Of a DNA stretch of 64,000 nucleotides, positions 19,532-29,882 are shown in pieces. The stretch's first letter is position 1, and each line of letters starts with the position of its first letter. The stretch is from JAJYIW01 sp963781665. Lineage in GTDB: Bacteria > Chloroflexota > Anaerolineae > Anaerolineales > Anaerolineaceae. Below the pieces are notes generated by a model. The model saw only the letters and a list, made by a program, of their open reading frames with translations. It did no database searches and had not been told where the DNA came from. Where the stretch lies: NCBI GenBank assembly GCA_963781665.1, contig CAWAGA010000002.1, positions 2,604,001 to 2,668,000 on the forward strand, in the 5' to 3' direction. The translations under genes were made by a program, and so were the position numbers.

Positions 19532-19858
19532 TGGTAATTTTCCTTTTTTGAATCGCTACGATATGGTTAGAATCAAAAACTTGTCTCCATGACGGGTAAA
19601 ATCGGCCAGTTTATCAGCCAATTCGGACATTTACGAGTTTAATTATACCATTTTCGTAACTAACTTGACAATGTCACATTACAGTATCCGGCATATTTTT
19701 GGCCTTTTTCAGGCGAGATTTGCGGGAGAGAGTTCTGTTGACCAAATGGGTCGTAACAAGTCGGGCGGCCTGTTGAGAAGATAGATGAAGTATTTACACC
19801 CTTGGGGTTTTTATATCTGCTGGTGGGATAGTCTCCCTGCATGTTTTTGGCTGGGATT
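19532..19858. other. Intergenic, nothing recognised
   Basis: 327 bases between two minus-strand genes. It is AT-rich near 19620-19670 and may hold the promoter of the SnoaL-like gene, but no convincing element was identified. Confidence 0.4.
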
Positions 19859-22681
19859 TCAGCGCAGAATCAACGGCAGGAAAATGGTGAGCAGTTTGTT
19901 GATTGTATAAGTCTCCCCTCCGGTGTATGGCAAGCCGATCAGCGGGATCCCGCCGAGGTTGGTGATAATTGCGCTGGTGGGCACATCCAGGCGGATGGTG
20001 CCATCACCGCTTCCGGTGTTTGCTGTCACAGTGTAGACATTACCTGAACCGCTGACCCCGGTCACGGAAGCGCCTGAAACACCAGTGGCAGTGAGGATGA
20101 AGTCGGTCACATCAACACTCGTAACAGGATCGGAGAAGGTCACAGTGAAGTTCACGCTAGCGGCGTTGGTCGGGTTGGGATTGGCGCGTTCGCTTGAAAC
20201 CACACTGGGTGCGGTGTTTTCCACCGTGTAATTGTCATCTGTAGATGGTTCATCAGCCGGCAGGGGGTTGCCTGCCTGGTCGGTGATGGTCGGCGCAGCA
20301 CTCAGGTTGAGGTTGACATCACCATTAAAACTTGCCAAATCACCTCCGGAAATAGTCACAGCATACGTGCTGTTAGTAACCTGAGAGACGTCGGTGACTG
20401 TTGCTGTGCTTGTAGAGTTCTTAACGAAATCGGCAATATCCACATCCGTCACCGGTTCGCTGAACGTGGCCAGGAAGGTGAGCGTATCGGCGTTGGTCGG
20501 ACTGGTAGCCGGTGTCTTCAGGGTGAAAGAAGTCACACTGGGCGGAGTTGTATCAATGCCTGCGATAGCGCCAGACAGGCTGTAATCGGTATTTCCGAGA
20601 GCGTCTGCTGCCTGGTAACAAACCATTGTACCGTTGTCAGGCTCCGATGAAAATGTCTGGCTGGAATACGCAACAAAGGTCAAGCTGTCATCGCAGGGTA
20701 AGCCGGTGATATTGCTCATCGTCAACGTGCCGTAGTCCGATGCACTGGCTGTGATGGTTTTGCTCAGCGCTGGGCTGGTGTCAGGCTCGGTGATCGTGAT
20801 CGTCGGTGGAGTTGTATCAATGCCTGCGATAGCGCCAGACAGGCTGTAATCGGTATTACCGAGAGCGTCTGCTGCCTGGTAACAAACCATTGTACCGTTG
20901 TCAGGCTCCGATGAAAATGTCTGGCTGGAATACGCAACAAAGGTCAAGCTGTCATCGCAGGGTAAGCCGGTGATATTGCTCATCGTCAACGTGCCGTCCG
21001 GCGCACTGGCTGTGATGGTTTTGCTCAACGCTGGGCTGGTGTCAGGTTCGGTGATCGTGATCGTCGGCGCAGTTGTATCTATCACGTAGGTCTGGTCATT
21101 GCCGGGTTAACCAGCCGGCAGGGGGTAGCCTGCCTGGTCGGTGATGGTCGGCGTACCGCTAAGGTTGAGGTTGACATCACCATTAAAACTTGCCAAATCA
21201 CCTCCGGAGATGGTCACATCATACGTGCTGGCCGTCACCGGGTTGACCCCTGTAACGGTAGCGGTAGTGGCAGGGCTGCTATTGACTGCGAAATCCGCCG
21301 TATCCACACCTGTCATGGCTTCACTAAATGTGGCCAGGAAAACCAGCGTATCGGCGTTGGTCGGACTGGTAGCCGGTGTCTTCAGGGTGAATGAAGTCAC
21401 ACTGGGTGCGGTAAAGTCATCTTGCTCAAATGCACCGATATCACAACCCGACCCTTGCGAACGTATCACACCACGCTGGTCGGTGGCGATGGTTGTGCCA
21501 CAGCCATTCGTGCCATCTAGGAGCGCGTCAATCGCGGATGAACCCACCATGAGCGGGATGGTCTGGGTGAATCCGCCATAGTTGCCAAGCGCGCCGAGAA
21601 TGGGATCATTTACAGAGAGAAACGTGCAAGTGCTTCCAGCAGGGCACCCGCCCTCCACGACACTATAATGCACGAGGGGAACACCAGCAGTGAAGTTGAA
21701 AATCTGCGCACCGCTGGGAGCTGTATTGCCCCAGAAGATCGTGTTATAGATTATTGGAGCGCTGGTAACATTGTACATCCCGCCGCCTTCCGACACAGCC
21801 GAATTATCGCTAAAGGTGACGTTCCAAAGGTTCGGAGCGCTGGTATCGTTGTACATCCCGCCGCCTTCCGACACAGCCGAATTGCCGCTGAAGGTAACGT
21901 TAATAAGGTGCGTACTGCTGGTAAAGTTGTACATCCCGCCGCCTCTATCCGCCGAGTTGTTGCTGAAGGTGACATTCGTAAACGAATGAATATCACTGGT
22001 AAAGTTGTACATCCCGCCGCCTTTTTCCGCCGAGTTGTTGTTGAAGGTGACATTCGTCAATGATAGAAGATGGCTGGTATCGTTGTACATCCCGCCACCA
22101 CAAATACTGGCTGAATTGCCGCTGAAAATGAGGTTCATCAAAATTGGATTGCTGGTAGGGTTGTACATCCCGCCACCACAGTTGTTGGGTATAGTAGCGT
22201 CATTAGCATTTCCCGCCGTGATAGTGAAGCCATCCAGGGTGGCGCCGGTTACACCTGTGACAACGTGATATGAATTATCGCTGTTATCGCCTTGTGTACC
22301 AATGTCACCGCTCAGGATGGAAACATTGACTACAGGGTTGCGCTGAATAAGCTCGGTCTCTGTTCCCGCAAATCCACCGTAGATTGCTACACCGTCCATG
22401 AGTTGGAAGGTGGCGTCCCTGTCTGTTCCCGTGGTCGGCTTGTACGTCCCGGCTGCAACCCAGATCTCACCGCCGCTGATCGGGCCTGTCAGGACGTTTT
22501 GTAACTCGCAGGCATTCGCCCAACTGGAGCAATCGCCGGTGTCGCTTGCGGTTGGTCTGACGTAGCGAACCCCTGCCGCGTGAACAGGTATAACATTCAG
22601 GGGGATAAAGGTCGACACAAATAGGAGCACAAAGACCAACAAGAATGAATACAAACGAGAAATGGACCTTTTAGTGGACAT
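19859..22681 (-). pseudogene. Large secreted beta-helix/Ig-like repeat protein with one nonsense codon
   Basis: About 940 codons. From ATG 22681 (AGGGAAGGGTATTC before it) come a signal peptide (FLLVFVLLFVSTFIPL...VHA), a right-handed beta-helix with repeated NVTFSNNSA and GGGMYN motifs as in polymorphic membrane proteins, a GAFEQDD closing strand, then several Ig-like bacterial repeats (PSVTSFTLKTPATSPTNADT). Two repeats are near-identical tandem copies 264 bases apart (about 20541-20804 and 20805-21068). It ends LLTIFLPLILR. An in-frame TAA at 21107-21109 interrupts it; the matching repeat has GAA there, so one G-to-T change would explain it. The frame is otherwise open. A GTG at 21085 could restart translation of the second part. 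Probably a cell-surface protein. Confidence 0.75.
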
Positions 22682-23554
22682 GAATACCCTTCCCTGTTGA
22701 ACAATAAACTGATATTTACCTAAACTTTTCTTTGAATTCAAATTGACCGAGATGGTTGCCTGAAGTATCTCCCATTCTTGCCAGGTTTCATTATCCAGTC
22801 CTGCCAGGGTTGTCCACAAGCGAGAAACGGTTTAAATATGACCATCACAAGTTTTACAGGTGTCCTCCAGAGTTTTGTTATTATCGATCATGTTTTTACT
22901 CTTGCGGCCAATCGTCATTTCCAGATTGTTGTCTTGCATTGATGAGATACCCCCAGGCAATCTATCTTGAAATTTATTCTCGTATAGATTTATTTTTTAG
23001 ATCGATCCGGAGCAAGTTAACAAACAACTTCAACTTTGCATTTTCAAAACAATCATCCTGAAGGCAACATAAACCATTCTTGTCACAAAGATAGCTCTTA
23101 GCTTCCATTCAATCATATTCGAATGCGGCTATCAATGTCCCAAAAAAAACCTATAAAAAATCTAAATTTTAAAAACCTGGGTTCCCAGTAAATATAAATT
23201 TGTGGAGACACTTTCGCAATATTGGGAAAAAGTCAGAATCATTCTTTGTGGCCATTAGATATACTTTCTTATACAAACCCTTCGCCAATTAGCTTGAAGA
23301 AACCGGCGATTTAGCCGCATGGATGTTGCCCATAGTGGCGACATTGTGGATAAGCCGCACAATCCGGGGCATGTCGGCCAGTGATTCCGAACAATGTCGG
23401 CCGGGGTATCCGAAACATGTGGTTCTTCCGCCTCTCTCGTGCTAATAGTGGGACAGTACCCGTTTTCGTAATAAATCAAGCCCAGCTCTTCCATACATCA
23501 TCCGTTTAATCGTTTCTGATATTCGTTCAATTTGGGTTCCGGCGCTGTTAGGAT
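22682..23554. other. Intergenic, no gene recognised
   Basis: Nearly 900 bases. 22760-23200 is AT-rich and non-coding by appearance. At 23255-23494 a minus-strand open frame has no recognisable family and may be IS debris next to the ISL3 remnant. Confidence 0.4.
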
Positions 23555-23740
23555 TTATGTCGCCTGGCTCGCTGTCAATCGGCGTGGCTGTAGTTGCTGA
23601 TCTGGAGAATTGGCTTTCATTCCCAAGTGGATGAGCAGCTGGTATAGGCTGGATAGACTGCCGGTGTATCCCATCGCTCGAATTTCCTGGTAGATTTTCC
23701 TGGAACTATAACAACCCGCTTGCCACCGCTGAAGCACATA
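23555..23740 (-). pseudogene. ISL3-family transposase fragment
   Basis: About 60 residues reading RWQAGCYSSRKIYQEIRAMG and then YTGSLSSLYQLLIHLG. This matches the part of ISL3 transposases that precedes the DDE C-terminal domain (RWQ.GC....L..EI...GY.GS...). Both ends are missing. It lies just before the left end of IS copy A. Confidence 0.55.
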
Positions 23741-23775
23741 CGTTCATACCTGGCAGCAACGTTAGGTTTTCCCCC

Positions 23776-24800
23776 TGTGCTGGCTACTTAAGTCATCCAC
23801 CTGGATTTTTGATAGTCAAACAAGCTGAAGCGGTAACGAAAATGGAGTATCATGCAGCTTTATCCTTATCTACCTCCATACTCAGGAGAGCATGATCTAA
23901 TACATCTTCATTCGGAAATATTTTCTTTTCCAATTTCAACAACACATTAAACAATGGGCTAAACCAGCCACACTATCCTTGATATCCGGCGTCATTTCAG
24001 ATCTAACTCGCAGCCGTTCCGATCTTAATATCGTGAATGCCCTACTGCGACAGCAACGCATCGACCTCCGTTGGCAGGTGACCCGACCTATGTTCAACCA
24101 GCACGACCGTTTCCACCTCGTACTGCTACTCGCTTTACCCTGTTCTGGAAACAAACCCTTCACATTGTTCAGCCAGACACACTGCTCCGCTGGCATCGGG
24201 ATTTGTTTCGCTTTTATCGGCGAATGAAGTCAATGCGTAAACAAAACAAGCCAAAGATCCCACCTGAAACGATCGCTCTCATCCGCAAGATGGCAAACGG
24301 GAATTGTTTACGGGGAGCGGATTTGGGGTGAACTACTCAAGTTGGGGATCAAGATGTGTAAACGAACCATCCAGAAATACATGCCAAAAGAAAGTAAGTC
24401 ACCATCTTCCAGCCAAACCTGGGCGACTTTCGTGAAAAATCATACCGGGGCTATCCGTAGCGCGACTTTACCGTAGTGTATGATTAGCTTTTCAGCCTGT
24501 GGCATATATTTGAGCTGATGGAACTCAAAACACGCCGCATCGTGCATACTGCGGTTACAGAATCACCGACTGATGATTGGACCGCACAGCAGCTCCGTGA
24601 AGCAACTCCCTGGGGTCAGGGCCCAAAGTATCTTATCCGTGATCGCGACAGCAAATATGCTTCGCACTTTTCGATTGTGACTACAGGTTCAGGGATCCAA
24701 GAACTGAGAATGCCCTACCGAGCACCACGTGCAAAAGGTATATGGCAGCCTACAAAGAGAATGCCTGGACCATACACTCGTCTTGTGGCTTTCTAGTATG
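23776..24800 (+). mobile_element. Degenerate integrase-core IS, copy A
   Basis: The left end TGTGCTGGCTACTTAAGTC at 23776 is nearly the same as that of copy B at 55924. Transposase pieces in several frames include LTRSRSDLNIVNALLRQQR, a stretch reading FTLFWKQTLHIVQPDTLLRW in one frame, and ELKTRRIVHTAVTESPTDDW followed by TAQQLREATPWGQGPKYLIR. Frameshifts, a stop after LRGADLG and loss of the 3' end show it is dead. The family is the rve-type (IS3/IS481-like) transposases. Identity to copy B is high by eye. Confidence 0.75.
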
Positions 24801-24821
24801 CTAAATATCGTTCGCTATCCG

Positions 24822-24950
24822 GTCCCTTTGACACAATTAATCATTAACTGGCATGCATTACGTTAGCCCAATTACCCGAACCATAGTGGAATCTACTCCA
24901 TTAACACAATAAAAACCTGCGGATAGGAAAAGTAGCAGGACAGCTGCCCC
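24822..24950. repeat. Dispersed repeat shared with 33551-33681
   Basis: Both places read CCCTTTGACA.AATTAATC, then TTAACTGGCAT, ...TGGAATCTACTCCA... and CCTGCGGATA with AAAAGTAG, about 130 bases at roughly 75 percent identity by eye. In both cases it lies just after an IS transposase remnant (copy A and copy C). Origin unknown. Confidence 0.6.
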
Positions 24951-25026
24951 TAACTTGCAGGGCAGCCCTTCAATCGTATATCCAATCCGTGATGCCTCAG
25001 ATTAAAAAGTAACTTTAGGGGTAACG

Positions 25027-26278
25027 TTGCCTCAAATAGAAATGTTACCGAATGATTTTCCACAATTGGCCGACTTTCGCGTCGATGCTGGCCCGCAAGG
25101 TAACCGGGTTTAGTTGCACATATTGAGCCGTGAGTTTGGCTTTGACATCCAAAGCCAGAGAGTCGAGGGCCAGGACGCGGCGATAAGGTGTGGTAGCCCG
25201 ATCATACGTCCGGACGGTTTTGCCGTCAATCCGCTCTTTACCAACCAGTTTGAGCACGGGCTGAAAGAAGTTGATATACAGCCGTAGGTCGGTGTAAATG
25301 GACCTCAACAAGGCCAATTCTTCAGGGGTCTCCAGACGATCATAACCAATGGTGTGGCGAACCACCGACCAGTTCTTTTGTTCGACGTGGGCCTGATCAT
25401 TTTTCTGGTAGGGTCTCGAGCGGGTAAAGGTGATCTGCTCTGCCTGGCAATAGCGTAAGAGAGTGTCGTTGATAAACTCACTGCCATTGTCTGAATTGAG
25501 CCCCAACAGAGCAAAGGGTAGGAGTTGGCGCATGTTTTGGATGGCTTCTGAAACGGCCAACTGGGTCTTGTTGGCTACTGCCTGGCATTCAGTCCAGCCA
25601 GTGGCCAAATCAGTGGCGGTGAGGGTATTGAGATAGCTGCCTTCGGTGGTATTGCCACAATGCGCCACCAAGTCAATTTCCAGAAAACCTGGATGCTCGT
25701 CTTCCCATGGAGTGAATGTGCGGATCGGGATGGCCTGCTTGAGCAAAGTCCCTGGTTTGGTGGTAGAGAGCCCATGCTGGGGATGGGTAAAACGGGCTTT
25801 CTTCAGGCAGCGGTCGATGGTCGCCCGGCTCATCCCCAATAACAGCCCCTTGGTTTCCTCGGATAGGCTCAGTTCATGGCAGCGCTCTAAGACCGCAACC
25901 ATCTCGGGTAGAAAAGGTTGCAGGCGTTTGGAGCAAATCCGCCCACAGATTTCCCAGATCTGCTCCAAGACCTGTACCACTTCACCCTGATAGATTTTCT
26001 GCCGCCCAGGCTTCTTCAGCCCTTTGGGTTTTGGACGGTGCTTCAACACTCGAATGGCATACTTGCGATGGTAGTCAGTGGTTGCAATCAGTTCGTCCAG
26101 GATTTGCTGTTTGCCAGGTTTGTTGGCTTTCAAATAACGTGGGCGGATGGCTTCGATCATCTCGCGTTTACTGCGTTGAACTCATCATTGTCTCCCTCGG
26201 CGGATCCAAATTCCGCACTAGGGTAACATTTTTTGTGAGCCATCGTTAGCTCTGATAGTTACATTTTATTTGAGGCAA
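25027..26278 (-). mobile_element. Intact-looking IS with inverted ends TTGCCTCAAATA
   Basis: TTGCCTCAAATAGAAATG at 25027 and, on the other strand, TTGCCTCAAATAAAATG at 26278 form imperfect terminal inverted repeats around one full transposase gene. The element is about 1250 bases. A target duplication was not identified. It is the best-preserved small IS in the first half of the window. Confidence 0.75.
25045..26160 (-). CDS. Integrase-core (DDE) transposase
   Basis: 371 residues. An N-terminal helix-turn-helix region (IRPRYLKANKPGKQQILDEL, then HRKYAIRVLKHR) is followed by an rve catalytic core. The acidic triad is visible as D in FLEIDLVAHCG, D in LNSDNGSEFIN and E in DQAHVEQKNWSVVRH. The family is the integrase-core group annotated as ISNCY/IS1202- or IS481-like; the exact group is uncertain. 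The first ATG is at 26160, but coding similarity may begin a few residues earlier (RSKRE in frame). It carries no frameshift and is likely functional. Confidence 0.85.
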   Translation of the reverse strand: MIEAIRPRYLKANKPGKQQILDELIATTDYHRKYAIRVLKHRPKPKGLKKPGRQKIYQGEVVQVLEQIWEICGRICSKRLQPFLPEMVAVLERCHELSLSEETKGLLLGMSRATIDRCLKKARFTHPQHGLSTTKPGTLLKQAIPIRTFTPWEDEHPGFLEIDLVAHCGNTTEGSYLNTLTATDLATGWTECQAVANKTQLAVSEAIQNMRQLLPFALLGLNSDNGSEFINDTLLRYCQAEQITFTRSRPYQKNDQAHVEQKNWSVVRHTIGYDRLETPEELALLRSIYTDLRLYINFFQPVLKLVGKERIDGKTVRTYDRATTPYRRVLALDSLALDVKAKLTAQYVQLNPVTLRASIDAKVGQLWKIIR

Positions 26279-26473
26279 TTCGAATCCAATCTTTAGCTGA
26301 GTAGCCGGGTATATAATGATATGGATCGTAATTTTACGGTCGTTTAGCCTTTATTATTGGCATAAATCTATTCGCTGGCGCTGTTTATGCTTTTACTGGT
26401 AATGAAGCCAGGTTAATCGCGGAAGGACTTCTTGCGATTTTGTCATATCTCAGCGTTTTGCTCAGGAGGAATC

Positions 26474-27838
26474 ATGAAAAACCCACGCATCGTCTCGCTC
26501 TCACGCCTGGCAGTCGCGCTGGTCCTGCTAGCTGCTGTGCTGTTGGCACCGGCTGCCCCGATCTCCGCTGCCGCCGGGATCAATCGCTATGTTTCGCCAA
26601 CCGGCAGCAACACCTCGGACTGTTCCAGCGCGGCTGCACCCTGCCAGACCATCGCTTACGCCCTCACTCAATCCAGCGATTCCCCGGGAGGAGATACACT
26701 CCTGCTGGATACAGGCCTGTATATTGAACATTTGACGATTAAAAAAAGCATTCGCATCGTGCATAATCCTGCCAAACCCTGCTGCTCGGTCCTCTCCGGC
26801 GGATCGAATGGACGCGTGATCGATATTAACACCTACGCGGCACAGGTCTCCCTGGAAAAGATCACCATCCGTAACGGGGAACTGACCGATGATAGTGGGG
26901 CAGGCATTCGCAACAATGGCATCCTGACCCTGGACAACGTCATCCTGCATCATAATATTATCAACCTGACCAACCCCGGCACTGCCAGTTATGCTTACCG
27001 GGGCGGAGCGATCGACAACCAGCACCAACTCACTATTCGCAGCTCTTCGGTGCACGATAATTCGGCCAATGACGGCGGAGGGATCTCCACGACCGGTCCG
27101 CTGACGGTTCAAAATACGGAAATCTACGCTAACAGCGCTCAGCGCTTCGGCGGCGGGATCTGGGTGCCGTATGGCGCGCCTACCACACTGGAAAATACCA
27201 CCTTATATGAAAATTCCGCCACAGTCGCCGGTGGGGGGATGTATATTAATTCGGACGGTGTCGCCGCAAACAGGGGTGAGCATCACTATTTTAAAAATGT
27301 GACCATCAGCGGGAATACCGCCAGCGGGTATGCCGGCGGTCTGGTTTCGTACCTACAGGTTGAAATGGATCATAGCACCCTGGCCCAGAACATCGCGCCG
27401 GAAGTTGGCGCGGATCTCTATTTATATGAGACCCAGACTTTACCAGAATCCGGGTTTCCGCACAGTGTCGTTACCAGTACGATTATTACCAACCCCTCTG
27501 CCTCTGCAGCCTTGTGTTATATCAGCAACACAGATCCCTTCGTCTTATCCGACGGCCACAACCTTTCCAGGGATTCTTCGTGCGGTTTCAGCTTGTCTAC
27601 CGATCAAGAAAATACCGACCCCGGCTTGCTGCCGTTAGCCGATAACGGGGGGTACGTCCAGACCCGCGCCCTGCCCGCCGGCAGTCCGGCTATCGACCAC
27701 GCCGGACCGTATGCACTTGGTGCAGATGCGCGCGGCATCATTCCCATGGACGGCGACCTGAACGGCAGTGTCGTGCCCGATGTGGGCGCTTACGAATTTG
27801 TGCCCTTCCACGTCTTCCTCCCTTTGGCGAGGCGTTAA
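26474..27838 (+). CDS. Secreted right-handed beta-helix protein
   Basis: 454 residues. Signal peptide (LAVALVLLAAVLLAPAAPIS, cleavage near SAAA), then a parallel beta-helix with motifs typical of polymorphic outer-membrane and pectate-lyase-like repeats: NRYVSPTGSNTSDCSS, PCQTIAYALTQSS, GAGIRNNGILTLDN, GGGISTTGPLTVQNTE, GGGMYINSDG, and a closing DVGAYEF. It ends PFHVFLPLARR, the same FLPL-type tail as the broken surface protein at 19859. AGGAGGAATC precedes the ATG at 26474; upstream in-frame codons are not needed. Probably a cell-surface protein; ligand unknown. Confidence 0.85.
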   Translation: MKNPRIVSLSRLAVALVLLAAVLLAPAAPISAAAGINRYVSPTGSNTSDCSSAAAPCQTIAYALTQSSDSPGGDTLLLDTGLYIEHLTIKKSIRIVHNPAKPCCSVLSGGSNGRVIDINTYAAQVSLEKITIRNGELTDDSGAGIRNNGILTLDNVILHHNIINLTNPGTASYAYRGGAIDNQHQLTIRSSSVHDNSANDGGGISTTGPLTVQNTEIYANSAQRFGGGIWVPYGAPTTLENTTLYENSATVAGGGMYINSDGVAANRGEHHYFKNVTISGNTASGYAGGLVSYLQVEMDHSTLAQNIAPEVGADLYLYETQTLPESGFPHSVVTSTIITNPSASAALCYISNTDPFVLSDGHNLSRDSSCGFSLSTDQENTDPGLLPLADNGGYVQTRALPAGSPAIDHAGPYALGADARGIIPMDGDLNGSVVPDVGAYEFVPFHVFLPLARR

Positions 27839-28021
27839 GCGCAAACTGTGTTCATGCGGCGAGGCGGGGAAAACCGCATTTGAGTTTTGTGTATCTTTTT
27901 TTGTGTTAAATCTGGTCGTGTGGGTCCTGGGTCAGGTGAGCTTGTAAAGTGTAAATAAAATACATCCACACCTTCTAGATAGCCTACTTGCCCTGAGTAA
28001 AACGATATCTTCATCAGTTTG

Positions 28022-28052
28022 AAACAGCTTACCGATTTATGGTAAGCTGTTT
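28022..28052. repeat. Perfect 12-bp inverted repeat
   Basis: AAACAGCTTACC and GGTAAGCTGTTT separated by seven bases, 33 bases before the IS pseudogene at 28085. It could be a bidirectional terminator-like hairpin for the beta-helix gene or an IS end structure. It is followed by GACTTG rather than a T-run. Confidence 0.7.
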
Positions 28053-28084
28053 GACTTGAAGAACTCATATCTCAAGGAAGGTTC

Positions 28085-29000
28085 ATGATCTCAACAATGC
28101 TGATGTCATTGTTCTCCATATTTTTCGATCTGGTGGCAATCTTGAGAACCTCTAAAAGTGAAAAGGATTTGGAGATTCTTATCCTTCGCCAACAGGTGCG
28201 TATCTTACAACGCAAAACAAAAACGCCACCGCGAATATCTGATCCAGAACGAATGATATTGGCGACACTCTTGGACAGGTATTGTAGTTTCAAGGACGGG
28301 GCACGCCAGCATCTTCATCAGGTCATGTTGATTTTCAAACCGGATACAGTCCTGCGCTGGTATCGAGAACTGGTTCGCCGCAAATGGACCTTCAAACGCA
28401 AAGGAAAACCGGGCAGGCCAGAAATCTCGCCTGAGCTTGAAGCGTTGATTATTCGTTTGGCGAAAGAAAACCCGCGCTAGGCGTATGACAGGATCCAGGG
28501 TGACCTGCTCGAACTTGGTTACAAACTATGTGCTTCTTCAGTACGCAATATTCTAATGAGACATCGGGTTCCACCTACCAGTGAACGATCTTCTGGTTCC
28601 TGGCGAGCCTTTCTGGGACACTACAAGGATCAGATACTGGCTTGCGATTTCTTCACCGTGGAGACCTATTGGCTTAAGACTATCTATGTGCTCTTTTTCA
28701 TTAATACTCCCCTTCACGCTCCAAGGGCGAATTCCTTTGCTGAACGCAGGGTGCGATCTGATCGCGAAGAGTGTCTGGCTCAAATTCTGATTCTAAATGA
28801 AAATCACCTTCAGCGCGTTCTGAAAGAGTATGATCAATACTACAACGATGCTCGTCCACATCAAGGAATCGGTCGGAGATTTCCTGTAACCATTCCAGGA
28901 CGAGAACAGAACCGCAATGGTCCAATACGTAGGCGAAATATCCTGGGAGGCATCATCCACGAGGAGCAAAGACAGCCTTCTTCTCAGGTTTATACCAATG
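28085..29000 (+). pseudogene. Integrase-core transposase pseudogene
   Basis: The N-terminal part reads LRTSKSEKDLEILILRQQVR and VLRWYRELVRRKWTFKRKGK. An in-frame TAG at 28478-28480 replaces a likely Trp codon (NPR*AYDRIQGDLLELG). After ILACDFFTVETYWLKTIYV, about 65 residues of the catalytic core, including the second aspartate, are deleted before HAPRANSFAERRVRSDREEC. The C-terminus has YNDARPHQGIGRRFP. It is related in family to copies A, B and C but not a close copy. Open sequence after 29000 is not transposase. Confidence 0.75.
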
Positions 29001-29116
29001 GTTTAGGTTTCTTACACTTTACAGGCTGGATCTTAATCTTGCTATTGACTTTTATTATTTCGATCATTATAATTATTAATTATTTAGGTTATCCTTAAAT
29101 ATTATTTAGTCAAACC

Positions 29117-29785
29117 ATGAGAACTGAGGCTGACGAAAATTATCTAAAAGAAATATATACCCTGGAACTGGATCATGAACATGTGTCCACTTCCATGCTC
29201 GCGGATCGTTTCGGATTCTCACCAGCCACCGTTACCGGGATGCTTAAAAAGCTTGCAAGTCTCGATTGGGTGGTGTACGAACCCTATCGCGGTGTTACCC
29301 TGACAGAGACAGGGCGAATCAATGCTCTCGAGGTGATCCGCCATCACCGTCTCCTCGAGACTTATTTACACCAGGCTTTAAATATCCCCTGGGAGCGAGT
29401 CCACGAGGAAGCGGACAGGCTGGAACATGCCTTATCCGAGTATCTGGAGGCGCGCATCGATGAACTTCTGGGGCATCCCACGCTGGATCCACACGGGTCG
29501 CCCATCCCCTCCCTAAACGGCCAGATCCTGAACCCGGTCAGACTGCGCCTGGTCGATCTTTCCGAAGGAGACATGGCTGAGATCATCGAAATCAACGATC
29601 GCAATCCGGAGCTGCTGATCTACCTAGATAAGCTCCAACTATACCCCCAGGTCCAGATCAAAATAACCGCCATCGAACCGATCGATGGATTAGTCATCTT
29701 TCAGTCTGCTGGCCGGACCCAGGCGCTGGGTCAGACCAGCGCCAGTCAGATCATAGTTAAGAAACTTGATATATCTCTGGAATAA
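29117..29785 (+). CDS. DtxR/MntR-family metal-dependent regulator
   Basis: 222 residues. An N-terminal winged helix (MLADRFGFSPATVTGMLKKL) and a dimerisation domain with metal ligands (RHHRLLETYLHQAL, WERVHEEADRLEHALSEYLE) match the family's H/E/C-H metal sites. GHPTLDPHGSPIPSL is the conserved HP.C.PHG segment with Thr in place of Cys. A C-terminal FeoA/SH3-like domain follows (NPVRLRLVDLSEGDMAEII). It lies 97 bases before the Nramp transporter in the same direction, so manganese- or iron-dependent control of that gene is likely. The replaced Cys would favour Mn-type over Fe-type sensing, but this is inference. No clear Shine-Dalgarno is seen before the ATG. Confidence 0.88.
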   Translation: MRTEADENYLKEIYTLELDHEHVSTSMLADRFGFSPATVTGMLKKLASLDWVVYEPYRGVTLTETGRINALEVIRHHRLLETYLHQALNIPWERVHEEADRLEHALSEYLEARIDELLGHPTLDPHGSPIPSLNGQILNPVRLRLVDLSEGDMAEIIEINDRNPELLIYLDKLQLYPQVQIKITAIEPIDGLVIFQSAGRTQALGQTSASQIIVKKLDISLE

Positions 29786-29882
29786 TCTGCACTTGAACGA
29801 GAGATTATAAAAAAACGAAACAAGAAAGAATTGATGTATCATTTTTAATCGGAAATCCAAATAAATAAAGGTGGCCAAAGTT

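Noticed and set aside
26276..26290. TTCGAATCC resembling a tRNA T-loop
   Set aside because: No acceptor, D-arm or anticodon stem around it; it sits at an IS end.
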